Shown here in pieces: positions 54,014-64,000 of a stretch of DNA of 64,000 nt (positions within the stretch are counted from its first letter, which is position 1; each line of letters opens with the position of its first letter). The translations under genes and the position numbers were made by a program. The DNA comes from Panicum virgatum. Its lineage: Eukaryota; Streptophyta; Magnoliopsida; Poales; Poaceae. The notes under the pieces are model-generated. The model was not told the origin of the DNA, did not search any database, and worked only from the letters and a program-made list of their open reading frames with translations. The stretch is taken from contig NC_053141.1 of assembly GCF_016808335.1 (NCBI RefSeq), positions 24,170,261-24,234,260 on the forward strand. Direction: 5' to 3'.

Positions 54014-57000
54014 TGTAACACCCTAATTTAAATTCCAGCATTTATTAATAAATTTAAATGGCTTTATTTAATTTTCTAAGGTTTATTGTGTTAGACTTGC
54101 ATTTAATCTAAAATTTTGTTCCTTTAGTAATTAAAATTTTATCATAGGTTTAAATTTTGGTGTTGCATTCATGCTGGTGCATAGTTTTAATTAATTGAGT
54201 GTGGTTTGAATTCAAATTTGTATTTGAATTCAAACTTTGTTTGAATTAGAAATAGAAAAGAGGAAAGAAATAGAATAGGAAAGAAACCTACAGCCCAAAC
54301 CTAGAAACCCAAACCAGCCCAGAGGGAAAACCCCAGCCCAACAGCCCCAAACCCACGCGGCCCACATCCACCCCGGCGGCCCAGCCCGTTTCCACTCCTT
54401 CCCTTTCCCTCCCGCGCCAGCAGCCCACGCCGCAGCCCAGCTCTCCCCACGCGCCGGCCTGCTCCCGCAAGCGCGTCGCCCGCGCCCCCACTGACCGAGC
54501 GGACTCACCTGTCATCGCCCTCCTCCTCCTTTCCTTCTCCAGCGCGCCAACGGAACCTGATCTCCCCGCCGGAGATCTCGCCTGCGTCCCCCATGGCACG
54601 CCTTCCCAAGATCCCCGCAGGCCTTTAATTGGCCCCCACGGCCCCCCCTGCACACCATCCACCCACGCGCCGCCCCGCAAACCCTAGCCGCCGCCGCTCT
54701 CCTTGTTCTACAGCACAGAGCACCGCACCGCCGCGGCCACGCCGCTTCACCACCTCCCCGCCTTCACCGAGCACCGCAGGAGCTCCGCCGGGATGCCAGG
54801 AGTTTTCCCCGAGCTTGCTGCCTCGACCTCCAGCCCGCACGCGCCGAATTTTTGACCAGAGCCGCCGCCGGTAAGATGCGCCACCCGCTCGATTCCTCGC
54901 CGCCGGCGAACCGCAGGCCACACTGACCCGTTGTACGCCGCCACAGAGCCCGCCCAGTCTTCCTCGATGGCTCAGTAGGCCTGGAGACGCCCTGCATCCA
55001 CCTCGCCTCCGAGCTTCGCCGTGCGCCATCACCGGACCGACGCCGATGACCTTGCTACGCCACACATCCTCCCGATCCTGACTCACGGTGAGCCCCCCAG
55101 AGCCTCCCTTGTTGTTTGCACTAGATAGCTCGGCCTGTAGGCCGCTCTAGCGCCTAGGACGCCGCACGCTAGCGATGCTCCGCCGCGCAGTCCGCCCCTC
55201 GCCTTGGCGAGCCCCGCCCAAGCCCGGCCGAGCCCTGCTTTTGCCTCCAGTGGCTTGCGCATGCCGCATAGATGCCAACCGACCCAAACTCGGGTCGAAA
55301 CGACCCCCAGAGCACCGGTTTTGGTGAACTCTGGTGGGTTCCCCTGCGCGCCACCGCGGAGTTTGTGTCGCCGGCGAGTCCCGCCGCCGTCCCACGTGCC
55401 CCTTTGCCCAAGGCCGTCCGATTCAGATCTACGGCCCAGATTAGATCGACCCGGAGTCAAACAGGTTGGATACTGGTCAGCCTTTGCATTTTTGCATATG
55501 AGCCCCTCTGTTTTATATAATTCAACCCGCGGTCCTATATAGTGTGAAAATATTTACACTCAGGCCCAGATTTTAGCGCATAGCCCCCTGACCTTTCTAG
55601 ATTTAGTACCTGCAGTCCAGCCCTAGCATTTTTGCGAGTTAGACCCTAGAACTAAGGTTTATTTACATCTAAGTCCTTGGTTTTTGCAGAAAACCCCCTG
55701 GAACTTAGTTTTTCTTGCAGATAAGCCCCTAGAACTTGTTTTTGGCCTAGATTATGCGTTTTAGCTCCGTTTTAAGCGTTCTTTATATCCACGCGATCGT
55801 TGTAATGCGTAGAATAGTTTCAGACTAGTTTATTGTGCTATTTCTATGTATTGATGTACTGTTTCTTAGCTTTTATTAGTGTTTGCTTGTATGCTTATTG
55901 TTGTGCCTTGTTTTGGCTATGTGTTCGTGAGTAGACGTTGATCCATCTGAGGAGCCCCAGTATCAGTGCCAGGAGCAGCCATCTTCTGAGCACTTTGAGC
56001 AGCAGCAGGAGCAGTACGAGGAAGGCAAGTGTAACATGAACAACCTATCACTTTTAAATACATTTTCAAACTGCATTTTAATACTGTATGCCTATAAGGA
56101 CATTCCTAGCCACTTTATATCCTTTATATATATCATTTGGGTTGCATTTTGGATAGTTGTGCTAGGTGCCGCGCTATAACACATAGTGGTCCTTTTTAAT
56201 TAATTTGATTAATGGTTTATGCAACTTAATTCTGGGAGTGGCCCTCTGTGCTTCGTGCTTGGGTGGCTCACGTCTCGTTAAAATATGTTTTGTTAGAAAC
56301 ATGGTTTAGGGGGCCAGCACGGTGCTTAGTGCTTGGTTGGCCACTCTCCATAAGGACCAGTTCATAGAGCGACAACCTGGGACAACAGCGCTACCACAAG
56401 GCTAGAATGGGATAGACTTGGCGTAGTAATTAGATCTTTTTGGTTTGGAGTAACTTACCTGCGGGGCAGGGGCGGTAAGCTTCTATGGCCCTCGTGCTGA
56501 GTGGCCTCGTCTGTGCTTCGTGTCTTGATGCCCACTAAACCTGCTCCGTAGTCGCCGATCCACCCTCGCGGTTACTCCGTACCAATGAGATTCTTTGTAA
56601 AGGCCTCGTAGTGAGTTTGCTAGTCATCTCACCTAAGGAAGTGTGATGAACAACTAGCGTAGCTCATGACTTGTGGGTAAAGATGTTTAACCTCTGCAGA
56701 GTGTAAAACTGGTATACTAGCCATGCTCACGATCATGAGCGGCCCAGATCCACCTTTTGATTAGTGGGGTTATCTCCTTCCGACGAGGGAGGTGCCTCTC
56801 GAGGTTACCTTGGTGGTTTTGGTTTGGTTCTCAGTAGTATCATGATTAAATTTGATTAATTACTATGTAACTGGGTTTATGGTAATTCATCCACTTGTAG
56901 TAAATAGCTTTAATAAAATTTTGCTAAGACTTAAAAGCTAATGCAGTCAGTCAGCCAACCTAGAGCCTCATAGTTTGTGTTATACTTGTTGAGTACAAGT

Positions 57001-57373
57001 TGTGTACTCACTCTTGCCTCTTCTCTACTTTTTCCTCTTGGCTACTCTACTGCTGCTCAGTTCCGGCCGACACGAGGGAGTTCGTTTAGCGCTACAAGGA
57101 CTACGAGGACTTCTAGGCATTCGTCTCCCAGTCGACGTCCCTGTGGCGCCCTGCTCAGCTTCGGAGAGCTTTTATCGTATTTGTACTTCGCTTCCGCTGT
57201 ATCAGACATTTTTTGTCATTATTGTAATAAATAACATTCGTATTTCGATTTATTATGTCTTATTCGTGATATGTGCTGTGATATACTATTCATTCTGTTG
57301 TATATACATGTGACTTGATCCTGGCACGTATATGATTGCTCGGTTTATGTTCTTTTATAAACCGGGTGTTATA
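54014..57373 (+). repeat. T3 5' LTR (3360 bp)
   Basis: Starts TGTAACACCC; the end reads TGTTATA, a C-to-T change of the usual TGTTACA. U3 motif at 54164-54181; candidate leader donor at 55088; coding-like segments at 55935-56024 and 57061-57116 (the latter with an internal TAG). Confidence 0.93.
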
Positions 57374-57376
57374 GAG

Positions 57377-57388
57377 TGGTATCAGAGC
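57377..57388 (+). promoter_or_regulatory. T3 primer binding site, tRNA-iMet
   Basis: TGGTATCAGAGC, three bases after the LTR. Confidence 0.95.
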
Positions 57389-57943
57389 TATATCGACTGT
57401 AGGACGAAGCTAGATAGAAATGGTCGAGTTTTAGGATTTCTTCTCTCCAATCCTTGCCTGCTGAAACTATTTTACTATTATACCCCTTGAATTCTATGAC
57501 TTTTACTCATCTTGCCTTGATTTCTCTCTCTAAAGAATAGTTTTCGTAGATTTTGGCCTGAATCAGTCATCTGACCACCATGAGTATCAGCTAGGTGACC
57601 CTTTATAATAATACGATAGCACGTTCTGCGACGCGTTGTGGTTAGTCGAGTCGGATGTTAAACTCGGCTAAGTCGTGAAAATTGTCTGCTTGTTATTATG
57701 CTACATGCTTGAATTGGATTTTTGAATGATTGTATAGCTTAGTAGTTTAAATTTGTTTAGACAAAATCACTCTTATGTTAAAATTAACTAATTAATAAAA
57801 TGAGTTAGATCGTTGGGGTAAAACAGTCCACTCTATCCTGTCTACTTTATCAGGTCTGAGTCTTTTTACGCAAAAAGTTATCATATCCATCTGAATTTAT
57901 TCCTGCAATATCCTTACTCGTGAAATCTTTTGTCCAAAATCAA
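57389..57943 (+). other. T3 untranslated leader
   Basis: About 555 nt, AT-rich, homologous to the E1 and E2 leaders, no ORF. Confidence 0.75.
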
Positions 57944-58458
57944 ATGGTGAACACCAGGCGTGGTTCTGACCAGCAGGGGCCGAAAAACCAGGGGCAGAAC
58001 AAACAGGGTACTGGGATCCCGATGCCTCCGCCTTTTACTCCGGAGCAGTACTTCCAGCTCCAGATGCAGATGATGGCTACCCTGAACAACACTGTTCAGG
58101 CTCTTCAGCAGGCTCACACTCAGCCTCCGTCTCCTCCACCGCCGCAGCCTCGCGACAGGCGTGCCGAGTTCTTAAGGGGTCACCCGCCGACGTTCTCTCA
58201 CACGTCCGGCCCTCTTTAGGCTGACGACTAGCTCCGTGCAGTGGAGCGCCAGCTGGACATCGCCCAGTGCGATGATCGTGAGCGCGTCTTGTACGCAGCA
58301 GGACAGGTGCGAGGGGCAGCTTTGGACTGGTGGGAGTCCCACCCAGTTCGGGACCGCGAGGCTCTCACCTGGCTCCAGTTCCGGGAGCGGTTCCGCAGCC
58401 ACAACGTCCCCGCGGGCGTTATGAAGATGAAGCAGAAGGAGTTAATGCACTGAAGCAG
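57944..58458 (+). pseudogene. T3 gag exon 1
   Basis: The ATG at 57944 begins the same gag as E1 and E2. Two TAG codons (58217-58219 and near 58229) replace Gln and Trp codons, both explainable by C-to-T or G-to-A. Near the end one base is missing (GAGTTAATGCAC where E2 has a longer string), shifting the frame before the intron. Pseudogene. Confidence 0.88.
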
Positions 58459-58569
58459 GTAATCTCAGAAATAATCATTTAGCGTTTCCTTTTGAGCTAA
58501 TACCCCATTGAGCTATCTTTCTGAGTCATGAATTAATCTTTCGATATCTATCTGTCTTTTTCACTTCAG
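58459..58569 (+). other. Intron in T3 gag (111 nt)
   Basis: CAG|GTAATC donor and ACTTCAG|GGG acceptor, at the same codon as in E1 and E2. Confidence 0.82.
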
Positions 58570-60690
58570 GGGACTATGACGGTCACGGAGTATCGTGATC
58601 GCTTTCTGCAGTTTGCTCGCTACGCCCCTGCCGAGGTTGCGGATGACCGCAAGAAGCAGGAGCACTTCATGGTGGGTCTTGAGGACTACCTCCAGTACGC
58701 GCTGCTCAACCTCCGCTTCGACGACTTCAACCATCTGGTTGACAGCGCGCTCAACACTGAGCGCAAGCACTTGGAGATGGAGGAAAAGAAGAAGAAGATT
58801 GTCCCCGTTGCTTCCGGCAGCAACAATCGTCCTCGCCTCCAGCCGCCCCAGCAGTACCAGCAGCAGCAGTACCGGCCTCCCCAGCAGTACCAGCAGAGGC
58901 CGCAGCAGTACCCGCCTTGACAGCAGCAGCAGGCAGGTCAGGGCCCGAGGTTACCGGCACCTCCGGCTCGTGCTGCTCCACCAGCTCCGTCAGCACCTTA
59001 GGCTCCACGGCAGGCAGCTCCTCCTGCCAGACAGCAAGCTCAGGGACCCCCTCGCACCTGCTATCACTGCGGCCAGCCGGGGCACTACGCCAACACTTGC
59101 CCCCGGAAGGCGCAGACGGGACAGCATGGGCGCCCAGCTCAGCCCAGGGCGCCAGCACAGGGTCGGGTGAACCACGTTACGGCCGAGTCAGTGGCCGAGG
59201 CTCCTAACGTGGTTATTGGTACGTTCATGGTTAACTCTCACCCCGCTACAGTGCTTTTCGATACCGGTGCTACTCATTCTTTCATTTCCAAGTCATTTGT
59301 CGAGAAGCATGGTATACCAGTTTCTTGTATGAGGACAACTATGATAGTTACCTTACCTGGGGGCCAGATACATACATGTTCTATATGCTCCAGAGTTAGT
59401 ATGGTCATAAAGGGGGTAGAATTCCGCACTGGTTTGATCGTCATTGATTCCTCGGGGATAGATGTGATTTTGGGCATGGAGAGCCTTACCAGATGGGGGG
59501 TCCGTATTGATTGCGCTCAGCGGACAGTTCACTTGTCAGCATCTGATGGCCAAGAGGTGACAGTCAGTGCTTCAGAGCCCTCGGGATTTCTTCATCAGAT
59601 GGAGGCTAGACCCACAGATGGTATTCGTGTGGTGTCTGAATTCCCGGATGTCTTTCCGGATGATCTGCCAGGTATGCCTCCTGAACGCGCCATTGAGTTT
59701 TGTATTGATCTCTTGCCTGACACAGCTCCTATTGCAAAGCGGCCCTACCGCATGGAACCTATAGAGCATGAAGAAGTCAAGAAAACTATTGATGAGTTGC
59801 TAGCCAAGGGCTATATCCGTCGCAGCTTCTCTCCTTGGGCTTTTCCATTGTTGCTGGTAGATAAGAAGGATGGCTCGAAGAGGATGTGTGTGGATTATCA
59901 GGAGCTGAATGCAGTTACTATCAAGAACAAGCATCCACTGCCCCGTATCGAGGATCTCTTTGATCTGCTTCGAGGTGCTCGTATATTCTCAAAGATTGAT
60001 CTTCGTTCGGGTTATTTTCAGCTGAGGATCCGTCCTGGGGATATTCCGAAGACGGCATTCACCTGCAAATACGGGCTGTATGAGTACACGGTCATGTCCT
60101 TCGGCTTGACTAATGCTCCGGCTTTCTTCATGCATCTGATGAACATGGTCTTCATGTATTATCTGGATGTCTTTGTGGTGATTTTCATTGATGATATTCT
60201 GATCTTCTCCAAAACAGAGGAAGAGCATGAGGAGCATCTGAGACTCGTATTGCAGAGGCTGAGAGAGCATCAGTTGTATGCCAAGTTCAGCAACTGCGAG
60301 TTCTGGATTGACGAGGTTCCATTCCTCGGTCATGTTATCTCTCAGGGAGGCATTGCTGTTGATCCGAGCAAGGTGAAGGATGTGCTAGAGTGGGAGACAC
60401 CACAGACAGTAAAGGAAGTCAGATCATTCTTGGGCTTAGCTGGATATTATCGGAGGTTCATTGAGAATTTCTCCAAGATCGCGAAGCCTTTGACTTCCTT
60501 GCTAGAGAAGAATGTGGCATTCATATGGACTGATGAGCGTCAGAAGGCCTTTGATGAGCTTTAGAAGAGATTGACTACGGCGCCAGTCCTTACTCTGCCA
60601 GACCAGAGCAAGAGGTTCACGGTGTACTGTGATGCTTTGAAGGATGGTCTTGGTTGTGTTTTGATGCAGGAGGGCAGAGTGATTGCTTAT
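58570..60690 (+). pseudogene. T3 gag C-terminus, protease and RT
   Basis: It reads gag, Gln-rich linker with TGA at 58918 and a TAG near 58999, CCHC knuckle ([14 protein letters not shown]), protease with Asp-Thr-Gly ([11 protein letters not shown]), RT with FIDDILIF and LGHVISQGG intact, then a TAG at 60562-60564 and the start of RNase H (FTVYCDA) to about 60690. The stretch 59287-59496 in the protease is far more different from E2 than its flanks. FMYYL replaces the usual FMDYL in RT. Not functional. Confidence 0.9.
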
Positions 60691-60693
60691 TAA

Positions 60694-61431
60694 TGGGGAC
60701 GTGGGTTCCCGATCTTCCGTCAGGTTCTGGATAACTCTCGTTGTAGGCGGAGCGAGACACACCGATCCGGCTTCAGATCCTAAAACCCGAATCCAGCAAT
60801 CTTAGCACCACAACTCCTCTGGTTATCAACCGTGTCACAACCCGGTTGACCTCGCCAAGAAGGCTAATCCCTGCAAGCTTAACGAAGAACACAAGCAAGA
60901 ACTCAAAAGAAACGCAGCTCAAATAAAGTGACTCTGCAGATGATTGATTAATCTCACAAGTTGGGGTTTCACAAACCGATGAACGGCGACAACTGTTCTT
61001 GACAGAATGAATCTAAGCAAAACCCAAGTAACCTAATGGCGGCTGCTGTGTATATATAAGAGAGAGGCTAGGGGGGCGGCCAAGGGGGTGGCCGGGCAAC
61101 CCTAGGGAGTACAAGGCCTTCGGGCCCAAAAACTGGCGTCGCTGCATCCAGACAGATTCTGGTCGTCATGTTGTTTCGACGATTCCCGTCGACTCCGAGC
61201 ATATTTTGATATGGGATCAGTTGGGTTGGAAATATTATCTCTTTAGCTTTCCAACGATATGTAGAACGCCCAAAACGGAGCCCGTATGTGGCCTGGGCGT
61301 CCGTTTTCGTGAGGCCTGCTCCTGCAGTCCGAACCGGACTCGCGAATAAATCGGACTTCAATGTGGAGTGGGCTTTGAACTCTATCTTTGCTTGGGCCTT
61401 GGTCATATGCGTATTGGTCATGTCCTCATCA
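60694..61431 (-). repeat. R 3' LTR (about 738 bp)
   Basis: On the minus strand it runs TGATGAGGACATG ... CGTCCCCA. The start is set by a PPT (minus strand AAAGAAGGGGAGAA) at 61432-61445. A TATATATA box lies at 61051-61060. The outer end is uncertain by 2-3 bases because AA precedes both copies. Confidence 0.75.
61051..61060 (-). promoter_or_regulatory. TATA box of the R LTR
   Basis: The minus strand reads CTTATATATA, about 375 nt into the LTR. Confidence 0.65.
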
Positions 61432-62768
61432 TTCTCCCCTTCTTTGTTTTGAGTCGTCCTCGACTCAAAGTCGCTGATGCTTGCGGAAGTAGTTGTTCCC
61501 ATTCTTGACATGATCCTGCGTTGCTCCCCTTCTTGCAATTGAACCTGTTGTGACAAAACAAACAAAGAAGAACAAGAGGAACACTGCGTGATAGGATTAG
61601 TCTTAAAATAGCCCTCTTTTTCATCAAATTGTTGCATAGTAAAAGGAGATTTCAGATTTGAACACATATAAACACGATGCACCATGTACTCTCCTTTACA
61701 ATTATAATTGCCAATAAAGTGATATGTACATCGAGATAACCATGGCAATCCAACACATTTAAATTTCTCCTCCAAACTACTAAGTGCATACAAAGTATCA
61801 AACTCTATATAACCCAAAGTATTTAAAGAAGACAACAATTTCCTTTCATCATTTTCTGTAGCAATTGGAATCAAATGTTTATTTTTAGCATAAGTCTTTG
61901 GTTCCAAAATAAAAGGATCAGTTTGCTTCACAAGTTGTGGCACAGGGATAAACATAGAACTATCACACAACTCTTCTTTATCACAAAAATCAGTAGAATA
62001 TTTATCATGTGACAAAGTCAATTCAGATTTGGTGTCCACTAAATGTTGCTCTATTATAGCATGAGTGGTGGACAATTTCAGCACATCAAGAGAGCTCTTA
62101 CCTGAGAAAATTACCTGTTCATTCTCTATCATCTTGTCTTCTGTTTTAGATACATGCTGCAAAATATTAGGTCCAACAGAAGACAAAGCGATATCTTTAA
62201 TTTGTACAAAATCAGATTTAGAGGAAGGCACTGTAACATCTGAAATAATCCATTCTTTTCTAAAAGGCTCATTCTTTCTTCTCTCTGCTCTTTCAAGATC
62301 AGCTTCTAAAATTTCAGTTGCGGTCATAGATTTAAGTGTAATTTTTCTTCCATTGTAGTTCAAAGAATATCTATTTGCAACATTTTTATGTACCACATCA
62401 TTTATATTAATCCATGGCATTCCTAGCAATAAATGACATGCTTGCATGGGTACTATATCAAAATCAGCACTACTCTTGTAAAAACCAATGCTAAATTCAA
62501 TATGTGCAAATTCAGTTACCTTAATCTTATCGTAAGAATTTACCCATTGCATGTAGTATGGATGTGGATGTGGCTTTGTGGTCAGACCAAACTTCTCGAC
62601 CAGCTCTAAACTTGCAAGGTTGTTGCAAGTCTCACCATCAATGATGACTCGGCAACGTCGTTCCATCACGGCAAAGAAAGTCTGGAACAAATTGTTGAAT
62701 TGATTTTGCTCCACTTTCTCCATTTGAGAACTCAACACTCGCTGAGCAATCTCAGTGTTTCCTGACAT
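61068..62768 (-). CDS. R long ORF with protease-like domain
   Basis: The ATG at 62768 begins 566 codons. Residues about 35-150 resemble plant gypsy aspartic proteases of the retropepsin type (CRVIIDGETCNNLASLELVEKFGL ... VPMQACHLLLGMPW ... NRYSLNYNGRKI). The usual Asp-Thr/Ser-Gly reads Asp-Gly-Glu here, a form seen in some plant elements, so activity is doubtful. The remainder is hydrophilic with no known domain. The frame runs on through the PPT and about 360 nt into the LTR. The gag-like part is missing apart from a short N-terminus. A GTG start 27 nt upstream is less likely. Confidence 0.7.
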   Translation of the reverse strand: MSGNTEIAQRVLSSQMEKVEQNQFNNLFQTFFAVMERRCRVIIDGETCNNLASLELVEKFGLTTKPHPHPYYMQWVNSYDKIKVTEFAHIEFSIGFYKSSADFDIVPMQACHLLLGMPWININDVVHKNVANRYSLNYNGRKITLKSMTATEILEADLERAERRKNEPFRKEWIISDVTVPSSKSDFVQIKDIALSSVGPNILQHVSKTEDKMIENEQVIFSGKSSLDVLKLSTTHAIIEQHLVDTKSELTLSHDKYSTDFCDKEELCDSSMFIPVPQLVKQTDPFILEPKTYAKNKHLIPIATENDERKLLSSLNTLGYIEFDTLYALSSLEEKFKCVGLPWLSRCTYHFIGNYNCKGEYMVHRVYMCSNLKSPFTMQQFDEKEGYFKTNPITQCSSCSSLFVLSQQVQLQEGEQRRIMSRMGTTTSASISDFESRTTQNKEGENDEDMTNTHMTKAQAKIEFKAHSTLKSDLFASPVRTAGAGLTKTDAQATYGLRFGRSTYRWKAKEIIFPTQLIPYQNMLGVDGNRRNNMTTRICLDAATPVFGPEGLVLPRVARPPPWPPP

Positions 62769-63969
62769 TGTTAGTAAGTAGACAAGAGAAAACACAAAAG
62801 GTTATCCCTATCAACTACTATATGTGGATGTGGATGGTGGAAACATGATCTCGCACGTCTTACCAAGCTCTTACAAGTGTTCTTACCAATGCAAAGCAGA
62901 GGATGGTACAACCGGTGGCTGGTTCGTGATACCTGTGATGAAGTGGTACCAAGATTGCAAGATCCTCTGGGTGTACTGATCTGAAGTAATATGTGGAGCT
63001 TCGGGGGGCTATATTTAGTAGCAAGGATTAGCACAATTGAAAATCAGATAGCAAAAATTGAATAAATATCCAAAGTACTTATCAATGTTGCTGGCCTAAA
63101 CGTGTTCCTAGAACTAGTTCAAGCAAGCAAGCGACATATACCAAGCACAAAGAAAACAAAAAGATGCAAGCACTTCTGATTTTTTTTCCTTTTTTTGTGC
63201 GACTCTTTTTTATGCACTTGCCTTTTTCTTTCTTTCTTTTTCTATTCAAAAGTGCCACAAGAGCAAGAGACAACTCCACACTATCAAAAAATTGTTGTCT
63301 GTAAATTACAGATTTGCTACACAAACTTATACAGGCTGTTTGACAAATTTAGAGACTTCAAACACGAAAACTTACAACACGAAAGTTGTAGATCATCCTT
63401 TTCTCTTTCTTTGCAATATATGGAAAGTCTCTTTTGGATAAAGGAAGTAGAAGATATTGACCCCGAAATACAGACTACTCAGAAATTTCTGGGTCACCAA
63501 CAGATTGACTTCCAATACAGATTAGGCGCAGATAACTACGTTTTCTGGAATTCTCACAATTGATAAAGTTGTAGATAATTTCACAAGCTTTCCAGAAAGT
63601 ACTAGAACACAAAAATCCGAGTTCGTATGTGAGAGATATCAACAAAATACCGAACTGGACAGAGACAAGTCCGAACCGGACGTGATGACGGGATGGAAAA
63701 GGACACGGTGACACGATGCAAAACTCAAACCAATCTAAGAACTCGATCTAAACCAGCAACAAGACCACGACTATGGACACAAACTCAATGATGCGGACTC
63801 CGATATCAAAATATGCAAGGGCTTAAAAGGGCTAAAGGGATGGGAAAACAGCACGAACACAAAATTTTCTAGGGCTTTTTGGTGGACAGTGGGACAATGG
63901 CGAAATTGATGAAACTAAAGATAGATGTGAAACCTGACAGTAAACCTGAGTCTCTAAATACCAAATAAA
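62769..63969 (-). other. R 5' internal region, non-coding
   Basis: 1.2 kb without a convincing ORF, T-rich patches near 63180-63240. Next to the 5' LTR the minus strand reads TTGGTATTTAGAGAC, a possible but imperfect tRNA-Met PBS. Confidence 0.5.
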
Positions 63970-64000
63970 TGGGGACGTGGGTTCCCGATCTTCCGTCAGG
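63970..64000 (-). repeat. R 5' LTR, first 31 bp in window
   Basis: Identical over its visible length to 60694-60724. Confidence 0.85.

Larger units (their letters stand above)
54014..60693 (+). mobile_element. T3: degenerate relative of E2, interrupted by R
   Basis: 5' LTR, PBS, leader, gag with intron, protease and RT, then R is inserted within RNase H at about 60690. The rest lies right of the window. Several nonsense codons show it is dead. Confidence 0.92.
60694..64000 (-). mobile_element. R: small non-autonomous LTR retrotransposon with protease-like ORF
   Basis: The 30 bases starting TGGGGACGTG at 60694 are repeated at 63970 to the window end, marking two LTRs in the same orientation; the right one is cut by the window. 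Between them is one long frame and no RT or integrase. It lies in the RNase H of T3. Confidence 0.82.

Noticed and set aside
1..64000. tRNA, rRNA, CRISPR, MITE or other DNA transposons
   Set aside because: No cloverleaf-like tRNA gene, rRNA similarity, regular spacer array or terminal inverted repeats with TSD was recognised; the tRNA-like strings are primer binding sites.

Overview
The window looks like intergenic heterochromatin of a grass nuclear genome. I judge this from the style of the LTR retrotransposons (3.3-3.8 kb GC-rich LTRs, PBS types, a Tat-type antisense ORF) and the depth of nesting. I found no intact host gene, rRNA, tRNA or CRISPR. Nearly every base belongs to an LTR retrotransposon, and the insertion order can be read from 5-bp target-site duplications (TSDs) and element ends.

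Nesting, oldest frame first. Z is a Tat-type Ty3/Gypsy element, + strand, with RNase H and integrase pieces at 52702-54013. Y is a second Tat-type element whose 3' LTR (52224-52701) ends inside Z's RNase H. Y's body appears in three pieces (18258-19473, 40480-43278, 52085-52223) and carries a spliced antisense gene and a 59-bp tandem repeat. Three things were inserted into Y: (1) E1, a minus-strand chromovirus-like Ty3/Gypsy element (808-18257), itself holding the intact young element E2 (3288-15086) and apparently the end of another element E0 (1-807); (2) X, a gag-only non-autonomous element (19474-22750 and 40331-40479), holding a SIRE/Maximus-like copia element (22751-40330), which holds two solo LTRs in opposite orientation (24796-28562 and 29044-32510); (3) NA1 (43279-52084), a non-autonomous chimeric relative of E2. 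Z was further hit by T3 (54014 onward, + strand, relative of E2), which was hit by R (60694 to the window end, minus strand, a small protease-like element).

E2 is the only element that looks competent. It has near-identical LTRs, a perfect TSD, PBS, PPT and an uninterrupted polyprotein (gag, zinc knuckle, protease, RT, RNase H, integrase, chromodomain-like tail) once a 110-nt intron inside gag is removed. The same intron sits at the same place in E1 and T3.

The most interesting signals are: (a) two coding-like segments inside the LTRs, always exactly 90 and 56 nt in eight LTR copies, with compatible splice sites and a conserved stop codon; (b) NA1, whose gag N-terminus is replaced by an unrelated sequence that includes a fossil PPT/LTR start of another family; (c) the conserved gag intron; (d) the spliced antisense gene of Y, into whose intron X inserted. 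Boundaries were found by reading by eye, without alignment software.
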